NCBI GenBank assembly: GCA_019456165.1
Contig: VRUJ01000042.1
Span: 1-35,360 of the forward strand
Direction: 5' to 3'
Origin: Chloroflexota bacterium
Lineage (GTDB): Bacteria > Chloroflexota > Anaerolineae > Anaerolineales > UBA11579
Length of the DNA: 35,360 nt
Shown here: positions 15,857-22,620 of the stretch, piece by piece
How positions within the stretch are numbered: the stretch's first letter is position 1
Layout: every line of letters begins with the position of its first letter
The notes under the pieces: generated by a model
Seen by the model: the letters and a program-made list of their open reading frames with translations, nothing else
Databases searched by the model: none
Told to the model about the DNA's origin: nothing
Program-made: the position numbers and the translations under genes

Positions 15857-16864
15857 CTATGCTGGTTTGGATTCCACTGGTTTGTTGGCGAACAAGATAT
15901 ACCCAACCATCACCCATGATATACCAAACAACAAGAGCACAACGCCTTGGATTTGGATCCAGGGTTGGGGAACATCAGTCGGCAGCCAGCGATTGCTCGC
16001 CTCCAGAGAAACAATCAACAATCCCATCACGAGTGGCAGAGCGTTCCAGCGAGGTAGTGCTTTGCTCTTCACTGCCCCCAACCCAAAAGTTGCTAGCCCG
16101 CCTCCCAGCAGAAAAACTCCCCAGCTGAAGAGTGTCCAGGTGGTTTCAGCCTCAACCGACCGGCTAGACTGGAACATGCTTGCTGCCATCATCAGGCAGC
16201 CGACAACACCCGCGCTAAAGCCACTTATTCCCAATTTCCCTGCTCGAGCCCAAATAAATAGGCTCACTAATCCACTAAACCAAAGTAGCGGCAGAATGAA
16301 GGATGCTGGTGTGGCTTGCCAGCCGTTAATCGGGATGAGTTGGGTTCCTTCTGGTGTCAACTCTAACACGCGCCAGCTTAAAGACAAGGGGTTAATTCCA
16401 GTCTCTGCTTTTTCTGCATTCGTTTCGTTGATAAGCAGCCATGGGTCTGGGTCAAATCTAATGGGTATACTCTGCTCCGTGAAGGTTTGGTTAGCCAGTT
16501 CATCCTTCATAGGGAAGGGATAAGGCGACTCATCCCAATTAGAAAAAATGATTATGATCGTCAGTATCCCTCCAAGAGCAGCTATTATGCTGGCTAAACG
16601 AGAAAATTTTCTTCTTTTCATTTGGAAAACCTCCGAAAAGTATTCCTCTATCGCAGAAGCAGCGAAATCGAGCAGAACCCGCGCCCACAAATTATATAGA
16701 CCGAATCTTGTCTTTCCACTCTGCGCATCCCGATAGAGATCTTTAAACATTTGCTGCATGAGGGCAGCATATTTGCGTTTATAAGCAGTTGGATAGAGAA
16801 AAATTAGCTTCTTATAAATCCTTTCGGAAAATGATGCTTGCGACTTCTTTTCAGATTGCGGCAT
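15857..16864 (-). CDS. PadR-associated integral membrane protein, unknown function
   Basis: About 336 residues. The N-terminal cytoplasmic part, ERIYKKLIFLYPTAYKRKY then ALMQQMFKDLYRDAQ, matches the 'YPxxYRxxY...M...F.DLY' motif seen in membrane proteins encoded next to PadR regulators. Membrane segments follow (FSRLASIIAALGGILTIIII; FILPLLWFSGLVSLFIWARA; two more pairs toward the C-terminus). No catalytic motif is visible. It starts 10 bases beyond the padR stop with AAGGG ahead of ATG 16864, so the pair forms one operon. A transport or stress role is only a guess. Confidence 0.75.
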   Translation of the reverse strand: MPQSEKKSQASFSERIYKKLIFLYPTAYKRKYAALMQQMFKDLYRDAQSGKTRFGLYNLWARVLLDFAASAIEEYFSEVFQMKRRKFSRLASIIAALGGILTIIIIFSNWDESPYPFPMKDELANQTFTEQSIPIRFDPDPWLLINETNAEKAETGINPLSLSWRVLELTPEGTQLIPINGWQATPASFILPLLWFSGLVSLFIWARAGKLGISGFSAGVVGCLMMAASMFQSSRSVEAETTWTLFSWGVFLLGGGLATFGLGAVKSKALPRWNALPLVMGLLIVSLEASNRWLPTDVPQPWIQIQGVVLLLFGISWVMVGYILFANKPVESKPA

Positions 16865-16874
16865 AGCATTACCC

Positions 16875-17252
16875 TTACATATTTTGAGCAGCTTTTCCCT
16901 TACCAAGTAATTTCTTCGCCTTAGCCATCGCCACCTGCTTCGCCATCCGCTCCGCTTCCGCGCCCAATACTTTCCGCCCCAAAGCTGTCAGCCGGTAATA
17001 ACGCCTTCTCTGGTCGTCCAGTTCCGGGTCTGGCCGCTCGTCGCTCTCCTCGATAAATCCCGTCTTCAGCATGCGCTTAATCGACCCGTACAGCGTGCCT
17101 GGGCCCATCTTTATTTGCCCCTTCGTGTTCGCCTCCACTTCCAGCATGATGGCGTAGCCGTGCTTTTCGCTGTCTACGAGAGAAAGCAAGATATTGAACA
17201 CCGCTGGTGTTAGAGGGATAAATTCGCTGGGATCTTTTATAACTTCTGACAT
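16875..17252 (-). CDS. PadR-family transcriptional regulator
   Basis: A 125-residue winged-helix protein: LTPAVFNILLSLVDSEKHGY, then MGPGTLYGSIKRMLKTGFIE and RRRYYRLTALGRKVL, the standard PadR core, with a short basic C-terminal tail. PadR proteins usually repress the adjacent membrane-protein gene and their own promoter, which lies at 17253-17340. AGGAG stands 6 bases before the ATG. The operon lies between two copies of the direct repeat at 15482 and 17342, so it may have been inserted as a unit. Confidence 0.9.
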   Translation of the reverse strand: MSEVIKDPSEFIPLTPAVFNILLSLVDSEKHGYAIMLEVEANTKGQIKMGPGTLYGSIKRMLKTGFIEESDERPDPELDDQRRRYYRLTALGRKVLGAEAERMAKQVAMAKAKKLLGKGKAAQNM

Positions 17253-17341
17253 AAGAACTCCTGGAAATTAAGATTTGTATCCGTGAACGATGCATCCGTT
17301 ACAGATATATTACCCATATTTTGGTTATTTGTCAATACTCC

Positions 17342-17413
17342 GCGCAATTGAAACGCGTCGCTTAGTTTAGGGGAAATGTTTAGGAATATATAATCATGGC
17401 GTGGGTGGAATCA
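17342..17413 (+). repeat. Direct repeat copy 2
   Basis: Partner of 15482-15554. In the frame of the FmdE-family gene it would read AQLKRVA and a stop, close to AQSKHAA and stop at the gene's true end. It thus looks like a copied 3' tail rather than a coding region. The remaining bases to 17560 show no supported feature. Confidence 0.7.
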
Positions 17414-17560
17414 ATATGATTAAAGCCAGGATTGGACGGGGGTGGCTTCTCATGACTATAATTCTCTTTTATGCAATGTAAGCTAACGTGCGGAGAACCT
17501 GATTATCTCGTGGTCTTTAAAACCGGGGTGGGGGAAAAAGTTGCAATTGAGGGGGGGTAA

Positions 17561-18124
17561 TTATGTTAATTCTTTATAGCGGAAACAGTCAGTGGTATGG
17601 TCATTGACCATGCCAATAGCTTGCATATAGGCATAGCAAATTGTTGGTCCCACGAACTTAAAACCGCGTTTAAGCAGATCTTTACTCATCGCTTGCGATT
17701 CACCTGTTTTTGCCGGCATTTCGGAGAGGTCCTTGAAAGCGTTAATTTTTGGCTTCCCACCCACAAATTGCCAGATGTAAGCGTCGAAGCTTCCAAATTC
17801 TTGTTGGATTTCTAAGAATGCCCCGGCGTTGCCCACTGCGGAGCGGACCTTTAAGCGGTTGCGCACGATGCCTGGGTTATTTAGCAGTTCCTGGATCTTG
17901 TCTTCATCATATTGAGCGACTTTCTTGGGATCAAAATTATCAAAAGCTTGCAGATAACCCTGGCGTTTGTTTAGGATTGTGCTCCAGCTTAAGCCAGCTT
18001 GCGCGCCTTCGAGGATCAACATCTCGAAGAGCTTGCGGTCGTCGTGAACTGGTAAGCCCCATTCCTCATCATGGTAGGCCTCGAATAAGGGATTTTCACC
18101 CGCCCAGGCGCACCTTGTTTTCAT
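17561..18124 (-). CDS. tag: DNA-3-methyladenine glycosylase I
   Basis: A 187-residue base-excision repair enzyme that removes 3-methyladenine. It opens MKTRCAWAGENPLFEAYHDE with the zinc-binding Cys and His, has the LILEGAQAGLSW segment with the conserved Glu, and ends with VNDHTTDCF supplying the second His/Cys pair. The length matches E. coli Tag. The start at 18124 has GGAGAA 8 bases upstream; a GTG at 18145 is unlikely. It is probably monocistronic, with a dispersed repeat just upstream. Confidence 0.95.
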   Translation of the reverse strand: MKTRCAWAGENPLFEAYHDEEWGLPVHDDRKLFEMLILEGAQAGLSWSTILNKRQGYLQAFDNFDPKKVAQYDEDKIQELLNNPGIVRNRLKVRSAVGNAGAFLEIQQEFGSFDAYIWQFVGGKPKINAFKDLSEMPAKTGESQAMSKDLLKRGFKFVGPTICYAYMQAIGMVNDHTTDCFRYKELT

Positions 18125-18170
18125 AGGTTGTTCTCCAATCTTCACTCAATCCAATCTCATATCTTCAACA

Positions 18171-18233
18171 TCGCTCAGAATAACAAGCCATTGTAATCAA
18201 TGTGTCACTCTGAGCGCAGCGAAGAGTCTCTGA
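18171..18233. repeat. Dispersed inverted repeat, 'GTCATTCTGAGCG' family, copy A
   Basis: Left arm TCGCTCAGAATAACA (18171-18185) and right arm TGTCACTCTGAGCG (18203-18216), with an inner CATTG/CAATG stem, followed by CAGCGAAGAGTCTC. Related copies are at 32772 and 35228. It sits between the tag and murJ starts. Confidence 0.75.
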
Positions 18234-18359
18234 TCTCATCAAAGGCTGAAACCAATTGCATTATAGCAGTTTTCTGCTTCTCTTTTTTTCGTCTCCTCAA
18301 AGAGAGGGGCGCATTATATATTCAAAGCCTACCTAAACAAACCCCGTTTAGTTTACTGC

Positions 18360-18365
18360 TATAAT
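18360..18365 (+). promoter_or_regulatory. -10 box directly before murJ (possible leaderless mRNA)
   Basis: TATAAT ends 8 bases before the GTG start of murJ, so transcription should begin at or within a few bases of the start codon. No ribosome binding site is present. The -35 region is weak. Confidence 0.5.
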
Positions 18366-18373
18366 CTGGAATC

Positions 18374-19969
18374 GTGGAAACCAATAATGATAATCCAGTA
18401 GCAAGTTCTTCCAACCGCCAGATAGCGCGGGCCGCAGGGGTGGTGATGTTTGGTTTTGTGATCAGCAATCTCGCCAGCCTTTTGCGAACCATGCTTACAG
18501 CGCGCATCTTTGGCGCGGGCGAAGTTTTGGATGCTTTCAACGCAGCCCACCGCTTGCCTGACATTCTCTTTAACCTGGTAGCAGGGGGAGCATTGGCCTC
18601 CGCGTTTATCCCCACCTTTACCGAGTTCTTAGAAAAGGATGACCGCGCTGGGGGTTGGAAGCTCGCATCCGGAATTGCAAATTTAGTTGTTTTGATCCTC
18701 ACCTTGGTGAGCGCTCTAACGTGGGTCTTCGCCGAACCTGTTGTCGCTCAGCTAGCCCCGGATTTTTCCCCAGCCCAGCAATCCCTAACAATTGAACTGT
18801 TACGTATCCTGCTGCTTTCCCCGGTGATATTTGGAATTAGCGGTTTGATAATGGGTGTATTGAACACGCATCAAAAATTTCTTTTGCCCGCGTTAGCCCC
18901 AACCATGTACTGGTCTGGGATGATATTTGGATTGTTGGTGTTCACCCCAACAATGGGTATCCAGGGTTTGGCCTGGGGTACTGTTCTGGGGGCTGGTTTG
19001 CATCTGATCGTCCAACTTCCAGGGTTATTGAAACTTCGAGAGCGCCGTTTTACATTTAGCCTTGGGTTGCGCCTGCCTGCTGTGCGCGGGGTGGGCCGCT
19101 TGATGGCTCCACGCCTGCTGGGGGTTGCGATTGTGCAGCTTAATTTCTTGGTCAACATAATCATCGCTTCGGGTTTGCCGGAGGGGAGTTTATCAGCCAT
19201 AGACTATGCCTGGCGCATAATGACCATGCCGCAAGTAGTCATCGCACAAGCAATCGCGGTAGCGGCATTGCCTACCTTCTCCGCTCAGATTGCTAGGGGC
19301 GAGCCTGGCGAAATGCGCGCTTCGCTAGCGGGGACTATTCGAAGTATCGTGTTCCTCTCTTTGCCCGCTACTTTGGGTTTGATACTGTTGCGTTCCCCGG
19401 TGGTTGCAATGTTGTATGAGCGCGGAGAGTTTGATGCCGCCTCAACCGATCTGGTAACCTGGGCCCTGCTGTGGTACACGATTGGCCTAGTGGGGCATTC
19501 TCTGGTTGAGATCGTCTCACGCGCTTTCTACGCCCTGCACGATACCAAGACACCGGTGTTTATCGGTACAGGAGCGATGAGCCTGAATGTGATCTTCAGC
19601 CTGACTTTCCCAGCCTGGTTCACTCGTCTGGGGTGGGCGCCCCACGGCGGCCTAGCTCTGGCTAACTCGCTGGCGACCACTTTGGAGATGGTCGTGCTGC
19701 TTGCCTTGATGCGCCGCCGCTTAGATGGCCTGGAAGGCCGCAGCATCTTGGTTGGCGCTGGACAAGCTGTTGTGGCTGGGCTGGTAATGTCGTTTGGGCT
19801 GATCTTCCTGCTAAACGCTTTTGCTGGGCAGCCGGTGTGGGTGCTTGCGCTGGGTGGCATCTTGCTTGGAGGCGGGATTTATGCGGGTTTACTCTTCTTG
19901 CTGCGCGTACCCGAATTGCGGCAGTTGTCTGCTTTTGTATTCCGAAGGTTAAAACGCATTCTCAAATAG
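18374..19969 (+). CDS. murJ: Lipid II flippase MurJ (MviN)
   Basis: A 531-residue membrane protein with about 14 hydrophobic helices. It flips undecaprenyl-PP-linked peptidoglycan precursor across the membrane. The N-terminal half shows the MurJ pattern: MFGFVISNLASLLRTMLTAR, GAGEVLDAFNAAHRLPDILF and GGALASAFIPTF. VSRAFYALHDTKTPV in the middle is the conserved central motif. The start is GTG 18374; no ribosome binding site is visible and a TATAAT lies 8 bases upstream. A weak hairpin follows at about 20008-20031. Confidence 0.95.
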   Translation: METNNDNPVASSSNRQIARAAGVVMFGFVISNLASLLRTMLTARIFGAGEVLDAFNAAHRLPDILFNLVAGGALASAFIPTFTEFLEKDDRAGGWKLASGIANLVVLILTLVSALTWVFAEPVVAQLAPDFSPAQQSLTIELLRILLLSPVIFGISGLIMGVLNTHQKFLLPALAPTMYWSGMIFGLLVFTPTMGIQGLAWGTVLGAGLHLIVQLPGLLKLRERRFTFSLGLRLPAVRGVGRLMAPRLLGVAIVQLNFLVNIIIASGLPEGSLSAIDYAWRIMTMPQVVIAQAIAVAALPTFSAQIARGEPGEMRASLAGTIRSIVFLSLPATLGLILLRSPVVAMLYERGEFDAASTDLVTWALLWYTIGLVGHSLVEIVSRAFYALHDTKTPVFIGTGAMSLNVIFSLTFPAWFTRLGWAPHGGLALANSLATTLEMVVLLALMRRRLDGLEGRSILVGAGQAVVAGLVMSFGLIFLLNAFAGQPVWVLALGGILLGGGIYAGLLFLLRVPELRQLSAFVFRRLKRILK

Positions 19970-20069
19970 TGCCTCCAACATACTTTTAAATAGAACTATC
20001 GGAGATTGTTATCTCTCGATCTTCAGGGTTTGTTTTACTTTTCCAACCAGTTAGTACCCATTAGGGGTA

Positions 20070-20098
20070 TTGACACCCATGCATTGCCCTGCTAAGAT
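20070..20098 (+). promoter_or_regulatory. Strong sigma-70-type promoter of the ribozyme/glnA leader
   Basis: Consensus TTGACA (20070-20075), exactly 17 bases, TAAGAT (20093-20098). The predicted start is about 20105, some 27 bases before the expected ribozyme cleavage site. Confidence 0.75.
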
Positions 20099-20130
20099 TG
20101 AGCTACCTTAATAATTGAATTTGGAGAATT

Positions 20131-20380
20131 AGCGACTGAGATTCATTCTAAGAATGAGTTTACGAGGTGGAGGTTCCTCCCAGCGATGGGAGTGCTAACC
20201 CCGGGCGACCGGGGAAAAATCGAATCGATCAGCGGATGCCTCTGAAGCCTGGCTACGGGCTTCTTTTCTCCCTTCCGAAATAGTTCAGCTTCAAAATCAT
20301 CCGGCGACGGGTGGACAAAGGCTGCACGGTAGCGCAGGAACTCTGCACAAGCATTCCTGCAATTTGGAAGGGTGTAGCCT
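20131..20380 (+). ncRNA. glmS-type self-cleaving ribozyme (glucosamine-6-phosphate riboswitch), upstream of glnA
   Basis: Core elements in the known order of the family: the cleavage-site-like AGCG (20131-20134, expected cut after A20131), P1 helix ATTCATTC/GAATGAGT (20141-20159), ACGAGGTGGAGG (20162-20173), ATCGA (20219-20223), CAGCGGATGCCTC (20230-20242), a P3-like hairpin GAAGCC/GGCTTC (20244-20263), P4 helix CATCCG/CGGGTG capped by GCGA (20298-20313), and the hallmark GTGGACAAAGG (20311-20321). CCCTTCC (20270-20276) can pair with GGAAGGG (20366-20372). Deviations: GCGACTG where GCGCC is usual, and about 40 extra bases forming two hairpins (20177-20214). In the family, GlcN6P is the cofactor for cleavage. 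The identification rests on recalled family sequences, not a covariance search. Confidence 0.85.
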
Positions 20381-20389
20381 ATCAGATAA

Positions 20390-20449
20390 CTCCTTAAATA
20401 ATGAATGGATACGCCCGACGTATCCATTTTTTGGTTAAGGTTTAAGGAG
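20390..20449 (+). other. Inverted repeat enclosing the leader terminator
   Basis: CTCCTTAAA (20390-20398) is perfectly complementary to TTTAAGGAG (20441-20449). The arms enclose the terminator hairpin and would hide the AAGGAGG sequence. Possible mRNA stabiliser or switching element. Confidence 0.5.
20405..20432 (+). terminator. Intrinsic terminator between ribozyme and glnA
   Basis: ATGGATACG (20405-20413), loop CCCGA, CGTATCCAT (20419-20427), then a run of six T. It lies 105 bases before the glnA start, so it either ends a free-standing RNA or attenuates glnA. Confidence 0.85.
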
Positions 20450-20537
20450 GTGTGTGGTTGCAAAGTAGTTTACATATGACGTACTAGATCGAATGTTTGA
20501 ACTGACAGTTTTGGTTTTATAAGTTGAAGGAGTAATC

Positions 20538-21875
20538 ATGGACAACAAAGAATTTTTGAAAAAAGTAAAGGAAGATAATGTTAAATTTGTTTCTCTGCAG
20601 TTCACTGACGTTGTCGGAGCTGTAAAAAGCGTCGATATACCTACAGACCGTTTGCCTAATGCCCTAGATGAAGGGGTCTGGTTTGACGGCTCATCCGTAG
20701 AAGGCTTCGCCCGCATACAAGAAAGCGATATGCATCTTATTATCGATCCCGAAACATATGCGCTATTGCCTTGGACCCCCCCAGAGATGCGCCGGGCTCG
20801 TGTATTTTGTGATATCTACCAACCGGACGACACTCCCTTTATCGGCGACCCTCGCGGGACCTTGAAAAGTTTGTTAAAGAAAATTGATGAAAATGGGTGG
20901 GTCTTCAATGTGGGAGCTGAACCGGAATTTTTCCTCTTTACACGTAACGGTTCTGAGAACATACATCCCGTGCCTCACGATGTAGGTGGATATTTTGATT
21001 TTTCCGCTAACGACGAGGCGGTGCGCGTGCGCACAGAGCTGATGGATGCCCTTTCGATTATGAATTTGGAAGTTGAGATGGGGCATCATGAGGTCGCCTT
21101 GGGACAGCATGAAATCGATTTTCGCTTTTCAGATGCCTTGCGAGCAGCAGACAATGTATTGACTATGAAGTATACGGTAAAAGCAATTGCTGCCCAACAT
21201 GGTCTGGTTGCTTCATTCATGCCCAAACCCATCCACAACATCAACGGCTCTGGGATGCATGTCCACCAATCCTTGTTTGATAAGGATGGCAACAACCTTT
21301 TCTATGATCCTAAAGCTGAATACTACTTGTCCGCTATTGGTAGAGGATTCATTAGCGGTCAGTTAGCCCACGCTCGTGGCATGTCCGCGGTATTAGCTCC
21401 CACGGTGAATTCGTACAAGCGGCTGATACCTGGTTATGAGGCTCCCGTGTACGTAGGTTGGGCGCAAATCAATCGCTCTGCACTAATCCGCATTCCGTCA
21501 GCCCCTCCTGGAAAGGAAAAAGTTGTACGGGCGGAATTGCGCTGTCCAGATCCATCTGCAAACCCCTATTTGGCTTTCTCGGTGATGTTAGCTGCAGCGT
21601 TGGATGGTATCGAAAATGAGTTGGATCTTCCAGAACCTCTTAATGATATTAACGTTTATGAATTATCCCTTGAGGAACGAAAAGCTAAAAATATTCCTGA
21701 ATTGCCTGGTTCGTTGGCTGAGGCTTTAGGGGAATTAAAAAACGATTCTGTTTTGCGGCAAGCTTTAGGACCGGTGGTTTATGAGGTTTTCGATAGAGCC
21801 AAGCAGGCTGAGTGGCAGGAGTACTCTATGAAGGTAACTGACTGGGAAGTGGAGCGGTATTTAGAAACTTCTTGA
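20538..21875 (+). CDS. glnA: Glutamine synthetase, type I (GSI-alpha-like length)
   Basis: A 445-residue ATP-dependent enzyme making glutamine from glutamate and ammonia. Landmarks: VWFDGSSVEGFARIQESDM (beta-grasp and active-site start), AEPEFFLF and EVEMGHHEVALGQHEIDFRF (metal ligands), FMPKPIHNINGSGMHVHQS (ammonia/ATP site), and NSYKRLIPGYEAPVYVGW. The length equals Bacillus-type GSI-alpha, which lacks the 25-residue insertion of adenylylated GSI-beta, so adenylylation is unlikely. GAAGGAG is 6 bases from the ATG. The leader carries a glmS-type ribozyme and a terminator, pointing to RNA-level control, perhaps by glucosamine-6-phosphate. Confidence 0.96.
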   Translation: MDNKEFLKKVKEDNVKFVSLQFTDVVGAVKSVDIPTDRLPNALDEGVWFDGSSVEGFARIQESDMHLIIDPETYALLPWTPPEMRRARVFCDIYQPDDTPFIGDPRGTLKSLLKKIDENGWVFNVGAEPEFFLFTRNGSENIHPVPHDVGGYFDFSANDEAVRVRTELMDALSIMNLEVEMGHHEVALGQHEIDFRFSDALRAADNVLTMKYTVKAIAAQHGLVASFMPKPIHNINGSGMHVHQSLFDKDGNNLFYDPKAEYYLSAIGRGFISGQLAHARGMSAVLAPTVNSYKRLIPGYEAPVYVGWAQINRSALIRIPSAPPGKEKVVRAELRCPDPSANPYLAFSVMLAAALDGIENELDLPEPLNDINVYELSLEERKAKNIPELPGSLAEALGELKNDSVLRQALGPVVYEVFDRAKQAEWQEYSMKVTDWEVERYLETS

Positions 21876-21974
21876 TCAGTAAAGATTGGATTAAATCGTT
21901 AATGGGTTTGGTTGTGTTTGCTATAGCCTAATGATATAGGCCCCAAATTATTAATGGGTGGATATTTCGACTTC

Positions 21975-22011
21975 AAGTCACAGATCGGCTAACAATCGAT
22001 TTGTGATTTTT
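21975..22011 (+). terminator. Intrinsic terminator of glnA
   Basis: TCACAGATCG (21978-21987) pairs with CGATTTGTGA (21997-22006) with one G-T pair, followed by TTTTTATT. The stem extends by AA(G) on the left. Confidence 0.8.
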
Positions 22012-22037
22012 ATTAATTGAATTCTAATAATCAAACA

Positions 22038-22066
22038 TTGACTATTAAGCAGTTGGATTGTATATT
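22038..22066 (+). promoter_or_regulatory. Promoter of the MarR/efflux operon
   Basis: TTGACT (22038-22043), 17 bases, TATATT (22061-22066). Expected start is about 22073, inside the palindrome at 22066-22082. Confidence 0.75.
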
Positions 22067-22082
22067 TAGTTAGTCTAACTAA
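22066..22082. promoter_or_regulatory. Palindromic operator, probable MarR site
   Basis: TTAGTTAG-T-CTAACTAA is a perfect 8-bp inverted repeat around one base. It begins at the last base of the -10 box and covers the predicted transcription start, the usual place for autorepression by MarR proteins. Binding is inferred. Confidence 0.7.
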
Positions 22083-22099
22083 GTAACTGAAATTGTTTT

Positions 22100-22546
22100 A
22101 TGGAAAATACTAATCAATCTGCACGGAAATTAATTTCCCTGCTGAGGCGGATGCGTAAACTACGTATCGGTGAAATGCCGCTCAAAGGGACCGACATCTC
22201 GTTTCCACAAATGGCTTTACTGCGGCGTGTTTCTTTGTCTCCTGGCTGCCGCCTAAAAGACATCGCCGCTGAATTGGGGCTGAGCGCACCAACTGTGAGT
22301 GTAGGGATTCACCGCCTGACCGAAGCAGGTTTTTTAGAAGCTCGTCCAGACCCACAAGATAAGCGTGCCACACGAATATATCTTTCAGAGAAAGGGAAAG
22401 CTCTACAAAAAAGCGTACGAACCAAGCGATATGAATTCACTCAAAAATTCCTGGCTGGTCTGAGCCCGGAAGAGCAAGAGCAATTATTAATCTTGCTGGA
22501 AAAAGCTATATTTTCCTCGGAGGATAAATATGTTGGAGATGGGTGA
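22100..22546 (+). CDS. MarR-family transcriptional regulator
   Basis: A 148-residue winged-helix dimer-type repressor. The DNA-binding core reads GCRLKDIAAELGLSAPTVSV, then RLTEAGFLEARPDPQDKRAT, the MarR recognition helix and wing with the conserved D-x-R-A/T. It is the first gene of an efflux operon and is followed after 74 bases by the membrane fusion protein. It probably represses its own promoter through the palindrome at 22066-22082 and releases it on binding a small toxic or phenolic compound; the inducer is unknown. Confidence 0.9.
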   Translation: MENTNQSARKLISLLRRMRKLRIGEMPLKGTDISFPQMALLRRVSLSPGCRLKDIAAELGLSAPTVSVGIHRLTEAGFLEARPDPQDKRATRIYLSEKGKALQKSVRTKRYEFTQKFLAGLSPEEQEQLLILLEKAIFSSEDKYVGDG

Positions 22547-22620
22547 TGTGTTCAAGTTTAAAAATATCTTTGATGCCCGGTCGTTCGATTTGAGCCATCG
22601 GAATCATTAGGAGAAAACAG

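Noticed and set aside
15673..16523. Plus-strand frames opposite the PadR-linked membrane protein
   Set aside because: The minus strand encodes a coherent membrane protein with a family motif, and the plus frames show no domain or start signal.
20143..20463. Minus-strand reading frame of 106 codons before glnA
   Set aside because: It runs antisense through the ribozyme and terminator, lacks a ribosome binding site and resembles no protein; the RNA structure explains the sequence.
20451..20487. Tiny leader peptide after AAGGAGG (TTG start, 9 codons)
   Set aside because: Weak start codon and no regulatory codons; the AAGGAGG is better explained as an arm of the inverted repeat around the terminator.
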